The notes beneath the pieces were generated by a model. That model saw only the letters and a list, made by a program, of their open reading frames with translations. It did not search any database and was not told the DNA's origin. The position numbers and the translations under genes are program-made. DNA of 64,000 bases from Myrica gale (Eukaryota > Streptophyta > Magnoliopsida > Fagales > Myricaceae): the NCBI GenBank assembly GCA_963930655.1, contig OZ005601.1:27838921-27902920 (forward strand), given 5' to 3'. Below, piece after piece: positions 1 to 13,500 of this stretch (positions are counted from its first letter, which is position 1; each line of letters opens with the position of its first letter).

Positions 1-935
1 ACGTCAACATTCAAAGCTGGGACAGTGTATTGAAAAACAAAAAGCGCAAGGAACGAAAAGAATATTAATGGGAGAACAGATGAAAAAAAAAATTGGCGAT
101 AGTTGAATATTCAAAATCTAGAAATCGACAGGGGTAGGTGGTAACCGTGGCATGTGCATTGGGACGTGATTCAGACTAGAATAATTCCCGAAGATGGAGA
201 ACTGTGAGGGTTCCACGAAATTAAAAGGTTTTTTGTTTTTGCTTGACAGGTTGGCCGACATGGAAAATATGCAAATGGTGTCAATTCGTGCTTAGTGATG
301 ATACATGTCAAATCGCTGTATCACTGATGGACTGTTCTGCAAATGATCACTATAGTACTGTCTTTTGTTTTTGTTTTTTTTAAAGCCCAGTACTAATTAC
401 TATCTGCGTTTGTGTAGTGCCCCCATTGGCTTTCCCAAATGTTTTGGAGTCCAACAGATGTGTTTTCACTGTTTTGATAGCCAAAAATAAAAAAATATAA
501 TAAAATTCTGATGAAATGTCGGGGGTAGATTGATTCTCCTGTTTGCGGCCATATTTGATTTCCATATATGCGTAGTATGAGTTTAGTCCCCTGATTTACC
601 CGATTTGCATGATTTGATCGAAGAGCGAACCTACCACATATTTACTGTTAAAAAAATGAGTAAACCAACCTCTTTTAATAAGTTTTAAACAATGCAACTA
701 CCAAATATGAAGGCGGCCATATTTGGAAACAAGCACATGGAAAGCTGGGAAGACACAGCACGAGGCAACTTAATATTAAAACACGTAGAAATACACCGAC
801 AGATCCACAAATTCATCAATTGGTAGTATGTTATCACTTATCAATCTAAAGTCAAATTTTACAATGTGACGACGTCTTTTTTCTGCTCTTTATCCCTCCT
901 TTCGCTTCTGGGTCAAAAAAAATATCACCTTCATT
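1..935. other. AT-rich intergenic DNA, no gene seen
   Basis: No exon with a recognisable protein product and no RNA gene could be supported on either strand. The short open frames lack homology I can recognise and lack consistent codon use. Confidence 0.6.
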
Positions 936-2510
936 CAGTAGCGGAGCCAGAAACCCAATTAATGGGGGGCAAACTTTTTAAGGAAAAATGACAAAAAAAA
1001 ATTTTTTTTTACTCCTTAATGCAAAAAAGTCTTAAGAGTATAAAAAAAAATTAAGGACTAAAAATACTAAAAATATTGAAATACACGTACCGTACTATTT
1101 GCTGATACTGAGAGGTGACATTAAAGATTAAATTTTTGTTGTTCAAGACACCAATAGAGCACCAACTAATCACACAAATAAAAGTATTTATATATATATA
1201 TTCTTTGTAAAACAAAACACATAAATGAAATAAAATATTTTCAGCAATATAACTTTTTACTTCCATAAATGAAGTACTTATTTTTGTTGCTAGAAAGGAT
1301 GTACCCTATGCTCAATAAGTCCTACTGAATTTGTTGAGATATGTAAAAAGAAAACATAACACATAAATGAGAAAAATAAACAATTACTGTATTTCTATTA
1401 TTCTTGAAAGAAACAATAGCAAAACGAAGCATATTGGAAAAAGAAGCAAAATTATCCAAAGTTCAAAAAAATCCAGGTTCCAATGGCATAAAAATACTTC
1501 TCACCCTTACTATATTTTTTTTTAGTGTGACAGTACTATTGAACACGGGCTTCTCAAGAGTGGAATTTCTATCAACAATAAAATAACCCGAAATTGCAAG
1601 GAGGAAATACATACTTGGTAAATTATAATAGAAAAAAATTTGGACAAAAAGTTCAATTTTAACATCCAAATAACTATTCTACTCCCCTTACAAAATGAGA
1701 AAACAGAAAAATCGTAGTTACCCATTACCTGGCTAAATTAATGGCTAAAATTTTGAAAAAATAGATTTTATAACTTGATCCAAACGTCACAAATTACAAT
1801 GGAAAAGAAGTTCCACCTTTAGAGAAAGACAATTAAAAACAAGTTAATCTCATGGGCTATGAAAAATCAGACCTAAACAAACAAAAGATAGATGAAAATG
1901 AGTCTTACTTCAATTTTGGATTTTCATAAATTGTGGAGAAGTCAGACATGTAAAATTAGATGATGATAGTGATAATAAAATGATATAACCAATGATTCTC
2001 TAGTAAGTAAAGATGAACACGCAGCACACTTGAATAATTGAATTATCACTTATCCAACAAGAACACACCACCCCCTTTCTCAGTATTTGTGATATCCAAA
2101 TTCTCAACCAAGTCTAACATAAAAGGCAAAAGAACAAAAAAAAAGCAGTACTAGAATAGTGAAAACATCTATTTCAATGATTACAACACACAACGATTAT
2201 CAGGACTCAGGAGAAGTATATGAAATATTCGTCGCAAAATTCACGACAACGTCGACAAGTTAATGTAGGATTTCAAGTTCTGACGTAAATAAATATCTCT
2301 CTGCTTATTCTTTTAGTTTGATTTTGAGGTATTGGGCTGCTTGGATTTTAAGGGGGGCGGGCTGATTAATCTAGGCAGGCAAGGGGGGCAAGCATAATTT
2401 TTATTTGGCTAAGGGGGGCAAACCTAATAAAAATAAAAAAATAATAAAAAAAATACATGTAAAAAAAAAAAATTTGGGGGAGCAGGACGTTAAACCCAGA
2501 GGTACCTAAT
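936..2510. mobile_element. Possible degenerate transposon, hAT-like left end only
   Basis: The left boundary is inferred from CAGTAGCGGAGCCAG at 936-950, a terminus often seen on plant hAT-like elements, followed by a GGGGGG tract. Similar G-rich tracts (AAGGGGGGC) recur at 2350-2430. The interior is very AT-rich with no coding sequence. I could not find a matching right end or a target-site duplication, so both the extent and the class are tentative. Confidence 0.25.
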
Positions 2511-3225
2511 TACAGGCCAGACAGGTAGCAATTCTTTTAGATACGGCATATATAGAAGCAAGATGCACCGCAAGTAATCCATTCAGCCAAGTGCCTAACC
2601 ATTAGTGTTTGTGTTTTCTTTTTTCACCCTGGACTTTTGGGACTGCAGAACCGCCACACATATCATTATTGTGGAAAGACTGTGTACAGGACTTTATTTT
2701 CCCTTTTCCAAACACGATAGATGCATGTCTACTACTAGTAGGTGGCCTCTCTCTCTCACTCTCAATTTATAATAAGAGAAAGGTCCTAAATCTAAATGCT
2801 TGATTGAAGATCCTGGTATTTTTCTTCTTTGCTGGTAGAAAAATCTTCTCAATCAAAGATAAGATAAAGTAATAATGTTAGGTATATGCTTTTGAAGATG
2901 CCACGCAAAGATTAAGGTTGATGTTGTACAGTTGGCAGTTGCAATGGGGACCCAGCAGATTAATCAAGATGTTGGCCTCCTCTTTTTTTCTTTTAGGATT
3001 CCCGAGTAGTGAGCGCACGAACATGATCTCCCAAGTAAAACAGAAGAATGTACTAGAAAAGCCATTCTGGATTAGCCTAATTTTTCCCTTTCTTTTGAGA
3101 TTATCGGTGGCGTTTGTGTGCTAAAATATGTGACCTTGTAAATAACTACAAAATAATTTATCTTTCCATCATATTATCAATTGTTATTATAAAAAAATTA
3201 TTCAAATTATTTTTATATTTACTTC
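2511..3225. other. Intergenic DNA, no gene seen
   Basis: No supported gene, RNA or repeat. Short open frames on both strands look like chance. Confidence 0.55.
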
Positions 3226-3698
3226 TGTAACGACCTAAGGACAAGCACTAGTCACATCTGTGCTTTGACTTCAAAAGGACTAGTCAAGGTTGCTTTTGAA
3301 GTCTCTTGAGTCATTATAAAGCTCAGTTCAATCTAGTAAGATCTCAATGTGGGACTTGACCCTTATAGAACTCATCTCCAATTCATTCTCTTCTCACACT
3401 CCTTGTGTGATTTGGGGTGTCACAATCTCTCTCCTTAAATCTTTAACGTCCTCGTTAAGGCCCACCAAGCCCACATTGGTGGTTACTAGGACCGCTCTGA
3501 TGCCATTTGTAACGACCCAAGGACAAGCACTAGCCGCTATGAATTCAAAAGGACTAGTCAAAGTTGCTCTTGAAGCCCCTTGAGTCATTATAAAGTTCAG
3601 TTCAACCTAGTAAGGTCCCAATGTAGAAATTGACCCTTATAGAACTCATCTTCTATTCATTCTTTTTTTCCACTCTATGCGTGATTCGAAGTATCACA
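3226..3698 (-). mobile_element. TRIM (small non-autonomous LTR retrotransposon)
   Basis: Two direct repeats, 3226-3424 and 3508-3698, both start TGTAACGACC and end in (T/A)TCACA on the plus strand. They flank only 83 bp of internal DNA. On the minus strand the right copy is the 5' LTR. It is followed at 3507-3491 by AATGGCATCAGAGCGG, close to the plant initiator-Met tRNA primer-binding site TGGTATCAGAGC. A purine run (GGAGAGAGA, minus) precedes the left copy and fits a polypurine tract. There is no coding capacity. The LTRs have clearly diverged, so the insertion is not recent. I saw no matching 5-bp target duplication. Confidence 0.8.
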
Positions 3699-5528
3699 CT
3701 TTTTATCGGTATAAATTATTTTTACTTTTTTTTAATTAATTCTTATACTCTAAAATTTTGACATTAAAACATAAATAACTAAAAAAACAAAAAAACACTA
3801 GCATTGACAGATACAAATAGAAAAGAAAAGAAAAGAAAAGCATCTACTAGTAATTTGCAAGGACTCAAAATTTTGATTAAATAAAATAAATTTTAAATAA
3901 TCCATTTGATCTATAAAATAAATTTTTTCATTATAAATAAATATAAAAATTATTTAAATTATAGCTTTTTTATTAATTCCGATAAATTTTTATTCTTTCA
4001 TCAAATTTTTATTTTTATAATAAATATAACAAAATTATTTAAATCATTATTTTTTAACAATTTTGATGAAATTCTATTCTTTCACGACTTTCAAAACTCC
4101 AAATCCAACCTAACAGATGTAACATTCTTAACATTTTATGAAAATATGGAGTTGCGAGCTCCATTTTTTACCCTGCTACGTGACGACAAGCAGAGTGATC
4201 TGGCCACCACCGGATTTGTTCCAGATACATCAAAACTACAGACAATACAGACTTTATGTCGTACTGTGAGAAAAGCTAATGATCTCGAGGAGTTTCACTT
4301 ATTGTAGCTCGTGATATCAAAATACATAGAGATGCCAAACCAGGCAATTAAAGCAATACGACAGATAAAGTACTTTCACCTCCACAAAAAAGGAGTGGTG
4401 GAAACTTCGTCGTCGTGACATATATAAACCTTTGTTACCGAGGAATAGCACATGGGATATATATGATAAGTCAGTGCTATACGTACCTCGATCGGGGGTT
4501 TATTTTTTGCAATTTCTTTTTTTACTAAAATACTGAATTTATTATTTGAATTGTTTGACATTTTTTTGCGTCAAAGTCCAGAAACGTTACCACCATATTC
4601 GGATTTATCAACCAACTCTGATTTCCGAAATTAATGACCATGTTTGTGACTCTTGTGTCTGAGTCTTTTGCGGGTAGATGAATAAGCTATCAGAAATGAG
4701 CTATACCTAAGTTTTTCAAATCCCAATAGGTCTGCGGTTCGAACTGCCCTGGTACAGAATCCTGCTAGAATTAGAAACAGTGAAATAATGTAATATTCAA
4801 TCCTTTATAATTATTGGGAACCCATAGGAGAACGAACTACGAAGTCGTCCCAGTAACTTCGGCCAGAATTCTGGTAATTTGGCATCAAGTATAAATGCGA
4901 GGATATGGGCCATAACGTACGTCAGTGGAAAACGTTACGATAGCTTTGACAAAACGACAGCAGCACATAGATTAAGCAGCTAGCTAGCTAGTCTTATCTT
5001 TTCTTTTTTTTAAAAAAATTATCTAGTATAATGGCAGCTAGCTAGCTAGCTAGTCTTTTTTTTTATTTGTTTAATTTGTCTAGTCTAATGGCAGCTAGCT
5101 AGCTAGTCGTCACGACATGGGGAAACAGAAAATTATATGTAATAAAAGGATTGGTTTTAAGTAACAAAGCATGGACGAGTTAAATACAGTCTTCTCGATA
5201 TATATATATATATAGTCTAAATTTTTTGTCCGTCTTGGGTGTCTCTCTCTTGATTCGGGTGGCTCATTTGACATTGGAATAGGACCTTTTGTCTTCTGAA
5301 AATTGTAACTCTTTAGTGGTGTACAAATTAAATTGAATACGATATAAGTTCTTCGACCGTAGGAAGCATTTTCACAGTACTGATGATTTACCATTTTAGT
5401 ATTGATTATAGTTTATCGATCGTATGACAAAAAAAATGATGTAATTAACGAAGTTTTAGGATTAAAGAGCCATGTATCATACACTTATGGCAGAAAACAA
5501 TGCGTACGGTTATATGAACCATGTTATA

Positions 5529-5577
<49 letters not shown>

Positions 5578-6313
5578 GCGGGCAAACATCAAAGTTCTCA
5601 TTGATGTTAAGAGGCAAAGATTGATGCAGAACCAAAGATAGCAAGAGCTGATCAGTTCAAATTCCCTGCAAATTTCTACTTTCATCGATATCGCTGGTAG
5701 CCTGGTAAGGCTGCAGGCCGTGTGCTCTGGTTTTTCAAAGGATGGGAGATTGTGGTGATCAGTATTCAGTAGATTGTGTCATGAGCTCCGAAAGCGATCG
5801 ATCGACCTTCTTTCCATGTCAATACGTACGGCAGTAACTAACAAATGATATTTGCTTAGCTAATTGAGACTGCCTTGGAAAGGGACGGACTGTGCTGTTT
5901 TGTCTTCCTTTTTTTTCCGTCAAAGAATTATGTTCACATGATATGACGAGCCTTAAAATTGCTTTTTTGTTTCTGAACTTATAATCAAGTAATTCACAGG
6001 TTAAAACAGCCAAGTTTGAATAACGTACTACGGCCAGCAACTTGTTGACTAGAGTAGTTTCTTTATTCATTTGGTAAAAACCATATTACTAACCCATCCG
6101 GACACCTCAAGTATAAGTGGGAGCTTCTGAAAATTGAGTTAAACATATAAATCATTATTTATATAAAAAAATTTGCAATTTAAATGAGAAATTGGTCAGT
6201 TTCTCGACCTGTCTTTTTATAAAATATTGTGTCGTTAAACTTAACTCATATGAATATTAGGTCAGGACGTCTGACTTTAATATACGGTGAATGAATATCT
6301 AAATTTCTCATGT
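3699..6313. other. AT-rich intergenic DNA with simple repeats
   Basis: No gene is supported. The stretch holds an AAAAG microsatellite near 3820-3840 and three copies of an AGCTAGCTAGCTAGTC motif with similar flanks at about 4977-5107. The open frame at 3906-4307 is low-complexity (Phe, Ile, Asn and Lys rich) and reflects base composition. Confidence 0.6.
5529..5574. repeat. (TA)n microsatellite
   Basis: An uninterrupted TA dinucleotide run of roughly 45 bp. A second, shorter TA run lies near 5200-5213. Confidence 0.95.
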
Positions 6314-6322
6314 TAAAAAAAA

Positions 6323-6553
6323 GGATAAATGCAAAATTGGTCCCTGTACTATACGCAAAAATCGATTTAGTCTCTGTGATATGAAAAACATCGATTTAGT
6401 CATTGTGATTTCAGAAAGTGATAAAATCAGTCACTGATGGAGGACCAATAACAGACGAAAATAGAATCACAAGGACTAAATCGATGTTTTTCATATCAAA
6501 GGGACTAAATCGATTTTTACGTATAACACAGGGACTGATTTTGCATTTATCCC
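6323..6553. mobile_element. MITE with near full-length inverted repeats
   Basis: The element starts GGATAAATGCAAAATTGGTC and ends with the inverted form ending GCATTTATCC. Most of its ~231 bp folds on itself, with inner blocks such as ATCGATTTAGTC on both arms. It has no coding capacity. TAAAAAAAA lies on both sides (6314-6322 and 6554-6562), which would fit a 9-bp Mutator-type target duplication. That sequence is too simple to be decisive. Confidence 0.75.
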
Positions 6554-6562
6554 TAAAAAAAA

Positions 6563-9500
6563 TCAAATTCCTAAAGCTGACCAACTAGGTTAAATTTAAT
6601 TGAATTACTAGTCGGCTGGAATATGCAACATATGATTCTAGCGAGCCTATTGCATATGCAAGCATTATATAATAATTAGCTTAGACCTGCCACCACTTTG
6701 CTTAGATAAAAGAAAAGAAAAGAAAGACCCTGCCATCACCTACTCTAACACAAGATCATCCAACTGATCAGATCTGTTTGGCTTCGTATTACTCACTATT
6801 AATTATATCTTCCACCACCTAATTAATTAGTTTGTGTTGTTTAAAAGGGTTTGATTTATAGGGGTCCCATCCTTTTTCCTTGATCCCATTGCACCGATTG
6901 ATTAATAATCAAATCCCCCTTGCCCTTCTCTTAAGGACAGTTCTCTTATATATATATATATATGCACATGCACGTATCTTTCTTGCCTTCTCTACGTAAC
7001 GTAAATTATATGTACATGACTGATGATAATCTCGGTCCTCATAAAAAAACCATGTACTGCACGTTGTAACACTATACATGAAGTTAATTAGTATGCTCTA
7101 AGTTAATATCTTTCATTAAAAGTTCTAACAAAGTTTTGGCGAGGTGTTTAATTCCTACACTCTTGCCTGTTTCATCTGATTTTGTTACCAATAATTTTGA
7201 TCATTTTAGTTCTGTCTTTTTCGTTTCTGCAGTGATTATTTTAGGCAAATTAATCCGTGGATATACTTCTAATTCAAGCAGTACTTACGTACTCTTAATT
7301 AGCTCTTGATGTAACACTATACATGAAGTTAGTTTACTTTTTTAAATTTCACTAATCATGCATGCTACGTGCAATATTAATTCAATGCCCACTTCTGGAA
7401 TCAGCCTAGGATGCTTTTGTTGCATCAAATAATAATGGATATCTACAATGATCTTATAAAACGAAAGTTGGGTTGGCTAATGGCTATAAGCTCGATCGGC
7501 CGGACTGGGTGCATGATATGAGGCCAGCAATAATTAATTCGTAGAGGTTGGAGTTGGACCACCCCCAGGCCCCAAATACAAATAAAATACAACTTTCACA
7601 TGGAATCAATCACAAAGGCTATGAATTTGGCGTTAATCTTTTGTTGGGATGCGATGAAAATGTACGCTTTCATGGTCTCCCTTCAATGTACGTTGTTCTT
7701 AGGGGCCGGTATATAAATAAATATCAAGGTACGTCAGTCAAAAAGAAAGTTGTGGTAAAGACAAAAACAGAGGGAACGTTACAAAAGAAAGGTTTGGACT
7801 GCTTAGCAAAGCCAAGTTGCTATCCAGAAATTAATTTATTGCCTTTTTTCGTGGAGGAATTTTGACCCATGATGCATACTCCTCGAATGTGCTCTCTTTC
7901 TATCGCATGAGGATAAGTCATGTACTCGAACAATCACTTGGTATATATATATTTATGTTTATATATATTAATAACCAATTCCATTCCACGCAAATCATTT
8001 TGTTTATTCTGCATACGTCTTTGAGGAGGAGATTTGAGATTCAACTTGTAATATATGTAAGATTTATAGATAATTATGGAGCTAATGGGGTTTGTTAGAA
8101 GTCACCATCTTCAAACAACTCTGTACTAAATTCAAAGTTATACGGTGCTAATCATAGTAGAATGGGAAGATCCGAAAATTACATTTTGTATCTTATCACT
8201 CATTTTGCAATTAGCACCCTAAATTAACAAAATTGACACATTATATCCTCAATTTTTTTTATCATTAGAACATAGGTGCTCTCTTGGTTGTTGTTGTCAA
8301 GAGTCGAAAATTTTGTAAATATTCATGGAACTCGTATCAGTTGTTCGGCAACCTCATAGATGACACTTGATTTTTGCAAAGGCTGTTCTGCAGAAGATTA
8401 CTGCGGTTTGATATATTTTCTCCACCTATTCTTCATGGTCGGGGTAAGCTCTTAATATGGGGAAATCTTCTAACATTTGTATTGCATCTTGGATTAAGAT
8501 AATCATCCATCCGATTAGAAGCTTCAACCTATCCCTGGACGAAACGCTTTTGTAATTCACGCAACTTTGGCAATGGACCTGCTGTGGCTCACCAGAAATC
8601 TGAAGGTTCATAAAGCTATCCATCCATGGTTATTCGGCTTAATATTTTATCGCTTTATTGTTCAAGACTCCGTGGTTATTTTAAACCCTCTTTGAGAATC
8701 AAGTTGCCTGGTAACATTGAAAATACTTTTAATCCCTCTCACCGACAGTGGAGTGCGTTGTACTCTGCTGTGGAGCCCATAAGCTGCACAAAAAGTTTGG
8801 GTGCTTGCTTGTACAGGAATAGGGGGGTAAAAAAATTACCTCTAAAGAGCAAACCCTATGATTGAACGCCATAAAAGAAATATTTTCCGTGGTTTCACAT
8901 CAACTTAAGTCTTAAAGCATCAATATTCTTTCCTGTTACTTCCGGACCATATAGGACTCTTTAAGAGTGCGATCTTTCTACTTTCAGCTTTGTGCTTCTT
9001 TTTCCTCGTGGGTTTTACTTTGTTCTGTGGATTATCTGTGTGCGGTGGTGAATAAGCAGTTTGCTTGAGTAGACTCGTTTCGTTTCTTCCACGAAACCGC
9101 ATGCAGGAGTAGAGAAAAAAATAATGAGACAGATGCATACTTGATTAAGAAACATCACCTTCCTCGTCGTCAGTCATTTTCTTTCTTTTTCCTCCTCAAG
9201 ATTATCAAGAAGCCACCGACACCAAAGACAAAAGACATTAAGAGCATGCGAAAGATAATGTGCAACGTGTAAGATCATCGTACATCTTCTGTTCGTTCCC
9301 AGTTATTTTTTGCTTTTGCCTTTTGTCCTTTCGTCTTTACAGAGCGACTTGGCCAGTTCGTGTACGGATAGGTGTCCTATGCAAACAGGGTAGAGGTAGA
9401 TGGAGCTCTGGGCTAGCTCCTCGAGCTCTGACTTGATAAAAACGTAGTAGAGTTCATAGCTGTTAATTATTTGTCTACAATTGATCACACAATGATGGTA

Positions 9501-10529
9501 AATTACAGAAAAAATAATGTGGTTGTTTGGCTGAGCTAACTTCACCGACAAACATAAGAAGAACAATCTATTGGTCCCAAGCTTAAGAGTGCAAGCAAAC
9601 ATAAGAAGAACAATCTATTAGTCCCAAACTGAAGAGTGCAAGCAAAACAGTGAAGAAAAGTACTTTAAATAATTAAGTCCCAATACACTCAAACTTTACT
9701 CTCTCTTTTTTTTAATCATAATAGCAGCATTTTTCAATAAGAAAATTAAGGAGGTTGAAAACTTCATGAACACGCTCTAAAAGGCAAACTAAATACTCCG
9801 AAGAGTCGGCGGACCAACCAACAGAATGACCAAAAACTAAAATCGAATCACAAGATAGGGAATCTATATGGAGGTAGAGGCTTACTATCTCACTAAAGAG
9901 AATCTATTACTATAATTTTCTAATTGAACCACAAGATATAGAGTATATATTCGTACAACGTAAATGCTCTTCAATATGCTCGAGACACACCAATTTACCC
10001 TCTTTAATTCTCTCCTCTCTCTCTCTCACTCTCCTAGTCTACAATCTCCATAAACACACAGTTCTCTTTTATTGTCGACAGCTCAATACTAATTGAACAG
10101 AACTCCTAATATCACAATGGTTAAGGATTGCATCTACGTCTAAAATCATGAGTTAGGAAATTATAACTAAATAAGCTACAAAATTCAGAGATCTACGGCC
10201 ACATTGAACTTTCCATTTGCATATAATAACGCATCACTAGTCAACTCATCTGAGGGTGAAAGAACGATCTGGAACTCGGTTAAATAGATCAAAACTTACC
10301 GCCAGATGCTAATATAATGTCAGAGCACAAAAATTCACAGTTGTTGAGTTAGAATCCAATGGTAATACATTTCTTCATTGACGGTAACCCTCAATGCTAT
10401 CTGCACCTCATGTGAGCTCCTAATTAGTGTTGTCCAGATTGATTGATTTAAATTACATTTCTTCAGTACATTATATGATGGACAAGAACTTTCTAAAGGG
10501 GGTATCATAGCAATGTGAATTGCATGAAC
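6563..10529. other. Intergenic DNA, no gene supported
   Basis: Several open frames of 60-105 codons occur (for example 7548-7865 plus and 9303-9602 minus). None resembles a family I recognise or shows a splice pattern. A ~49-bp tandem duplication covers about 9548-9645, with the unit containing AAACATAAGAAGAACAATCT. The last few hundred bases are likely 3' UTR or downstream DNA of the NSR gene. Confidence 0.5.
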
Positions 10530-13500
10530 CTAGGTATATCTACCTCGAGCCTGTTCACCTCTTACACGAGATCCAGAGCCAGACCTTGGACCTGGGTATC
10601 GTGAAAACTGCAGCCGCAGGAAATTAGAATCAGGATCTTCTTCATCCATTTTATAACCTGTGCAAGCCAAATACAAGGTCAGCATCTACAGGCAGTTTAG
10701 ATAACAAGAAGGTAGCAAAGTAAAGAAAGGAATCTCATCCCAGTCTATAACATTTCTGGCTGGACAAGTCAAAACCACAGGAAAAATAAGCATCTTTGTA
10801 CACCTGACATCAGTTCCTATTTACAGCACTTATGCTTCGTCTGCCTCAAACAATAATTTATGTTGCACGATGACATAAAGATGGAAAATCAAGAGAATGT
10901 GCAAATATACAAAGCAGCACAGACCAGACTATCGTTATACTGGCGTAATTGCCAGATAAATTCAACAAGGATACAGTGCCCAACAAGATGAATATGACTG
11001 AGGAAAAGCATAAGTGTTCACCTTGCAACGCACTCAAAGCAGTTGCTGCACAGGCTGGATTTGCAAAATCCACAAAACAAAGGATAAGAGGATCTCCACC
11101 ACGCTGCATTTTGAACGATTCAGTTTAGTATGAAGAAGAAGTCCTTCCTATAAGTCACAATAGAATGACAAACCATATAAAACTAAGCAGCCCAAATAGA
11201 TTAGCATTCAAGGTCCACTTACGTGTTTGGATTCTTTGCTTACAAGTCTCACTTCTTTATATCCCACAAAAGGGCGGAAAATATCTGAAGGTCAGGTCAA
11301 GGAAATGTGAACACCAAAACTCAGAAACAATCAAGGTTTATAATTAGAAGAGTGGGAAGGAGGAAGATAGATTAATCTGATTCCAGGCAGTATCACAACA
11401 AAGGATACGAGCTACTTCCCTCCTTGTGCTGTCAGGAGGAAGTCCTTCGACATATAAAGTGCTGGAAGCATCTGGCGGTAGAGGCTTTGTTTCATGCCCA
11501 GTCCTAGTTCCATCCAGACCACCAATGCCAACATTTCGGCCATTTGGTGCAAAATCAGGGCCAACATCCCCATGACGACCCAACACAGCAGGGTCAGCTA
11601 TTGAAAGACCAGGCGTTCCACCACCAGAGACCCTTCCCAACCCAACTCCGCGGAGTGTACTAGCTTCTCCGGAAGTAAGAGAAGAAAGTTGCTTCAAAGC
11701 AATTATGACGAACTTTTAGCAGACACAAAGACCGAGAGCATGAGAAGGAAAACTAATCACAGTTTATGGGGTTATGAGGTTACTGCACTCTGGAGATAGC
11801 GATCATAAGCTGATCCAATTGTTTGTGTGTCCTTAACTGGCCGAGGAACACCAAGATCATCATCTCGCACCAGATAGTTATGCATCTCATGACTTGAAGG
11901 CAGTGCAGAAGGACCAAGATCTACAAAAATTGAAAATACAGAGGAAAAGAGTTCTTAATCCTTGACTGACGCAAGGTGAAGACACGCAGGGAACAACTTC
12001 TTATAATTACTCTTTTGGAAACATCAATAGATACCTCGCCGATTGAAGAGGAAAAGGCAAGAAAGAAAATAGGAGGCTTTAAATTTATTTTTGGATTCAG
12101 AGGCATGGGAGAAAAACTTCAAACATGAGAAAAACAGCTAATTCATGTAGTACACACCCTGTTGGGGAAAGAAGAAGATGCCCTCCCCCCAGCCCTGGGT
12201 CTTTATCCCTTTTTTTGTTTGTTTTGTTAGAGGGTGTTTGGTTGGGGGGTGCGTTGTTACAAGTTGAGAATATAGAAAGTCTACAAGGAAAGCATTGAAC
12301 TAGTTTTAGATTTGAATCAAGTAGTAAATCCTCTAGGGAAATCATCATTTTCCATGGAGAAAGATAGGGACAATCTAGTGCACTTCTTGTGAGCTGATAT
12401 CATCACAAGAGAGCTTTGGTCGAAAATTGCCAAGATACACCTAAAATTGATAACATTAGCATTATCTACATGCTTTGCATCTCAAGTCAACATGAGAGAA
12501 AAGGTAAAGGCCGATCGATAAAGGGAATATTAATGAAGCAGAAAAATCAATAGTAAAACAAGAAGCTCAAGGAGAAAGCTATTAGGAAATACAATCCGAT
12601 ATTTGATTCACTGTGAGTGACAGACTATTTATCAGAAACACAAGGTGTAAAATGCAACACAGAAAAGGATAAGAAAATGACAGAAAAATGCAGAAGCACA
12701 AATTGAAGGAATTGAGACAGTAGGAAATAAATACAATACAAAACACACTGCAAATATTCAGCATAATCACTAAAGCTCAAATGGTTTCTACCCGTATGAC
12801 ATGTCTCAGTAATCGGTATTGCTGATATTGTTATCGATAATGGATCCCATTCTTAACCTAAATTAAAACCATCAGCAATGGCTTCGTAACATCACTAGCA
12901 TCACAACTCTGAAGAGATCTATTAAAGATTACAAATATCTAAGCCTATATTCATTAAGTACTTATCAGTGTGCATATCCATAAGGCAGTTAAAACATCTT
13001 TTCAAGAGAAGAATGCGTCTAAGTTTCTGATACTCTAGCAGGATCATACCACTCATAGTTCATGAGAACAACTTATGTCTAAAAATATGCCTTGTTGTCA
13101 CTAATCATGCAATATAAAATTAGATGAAACAAACAACGAAATGTTCCAGTCCCACTTCATACAATCACAATATCTGCGTTATTGTACCAACATCTAAATA
13201 TCTAAAGTTATGTAAAAATTAAAGGGCAATGAGAGCAATTTAAGGAACATAATCAGAAAGAAGATTCAACAATTTCTGCTTTCTTCCACCACCGCAGAGC
13301 CTCCAGGGCAAGGGACGTTTTGTTGGCGATCAGAAACAGAGAAGCAGAACAAAACAGAACCAAAAACGATGAATTTAACATTAATAATAAATATGTTTAA
13401 CTGAAAAACGGAGAATCATCTTCAAACCAAATACCTAAGGATACTTCCATGTTTCTGGTATGTCTGCAGAGTACAAATGGAGCAGTAACCAGCAATATTT

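Noticed and set aside
3906-4307. 133-codon open frame on the plus strand
   Set aside because: It is dominated by Phe, Ile, Asn and Lys from AT-rich DNA, with no recognisable domain.
4730-4760. GGTTCGAAC resembling a tRNA T-loop
   Set aside because: No matching acceptor, D-arm or anticodon arm around it; the same applies to GGTTCGAATC near 62910.
7548-7865. 105-codon open frame on the plus strand
   Set aside because: No recognised family, no promoter or splice context, and the flanks look intergenic.
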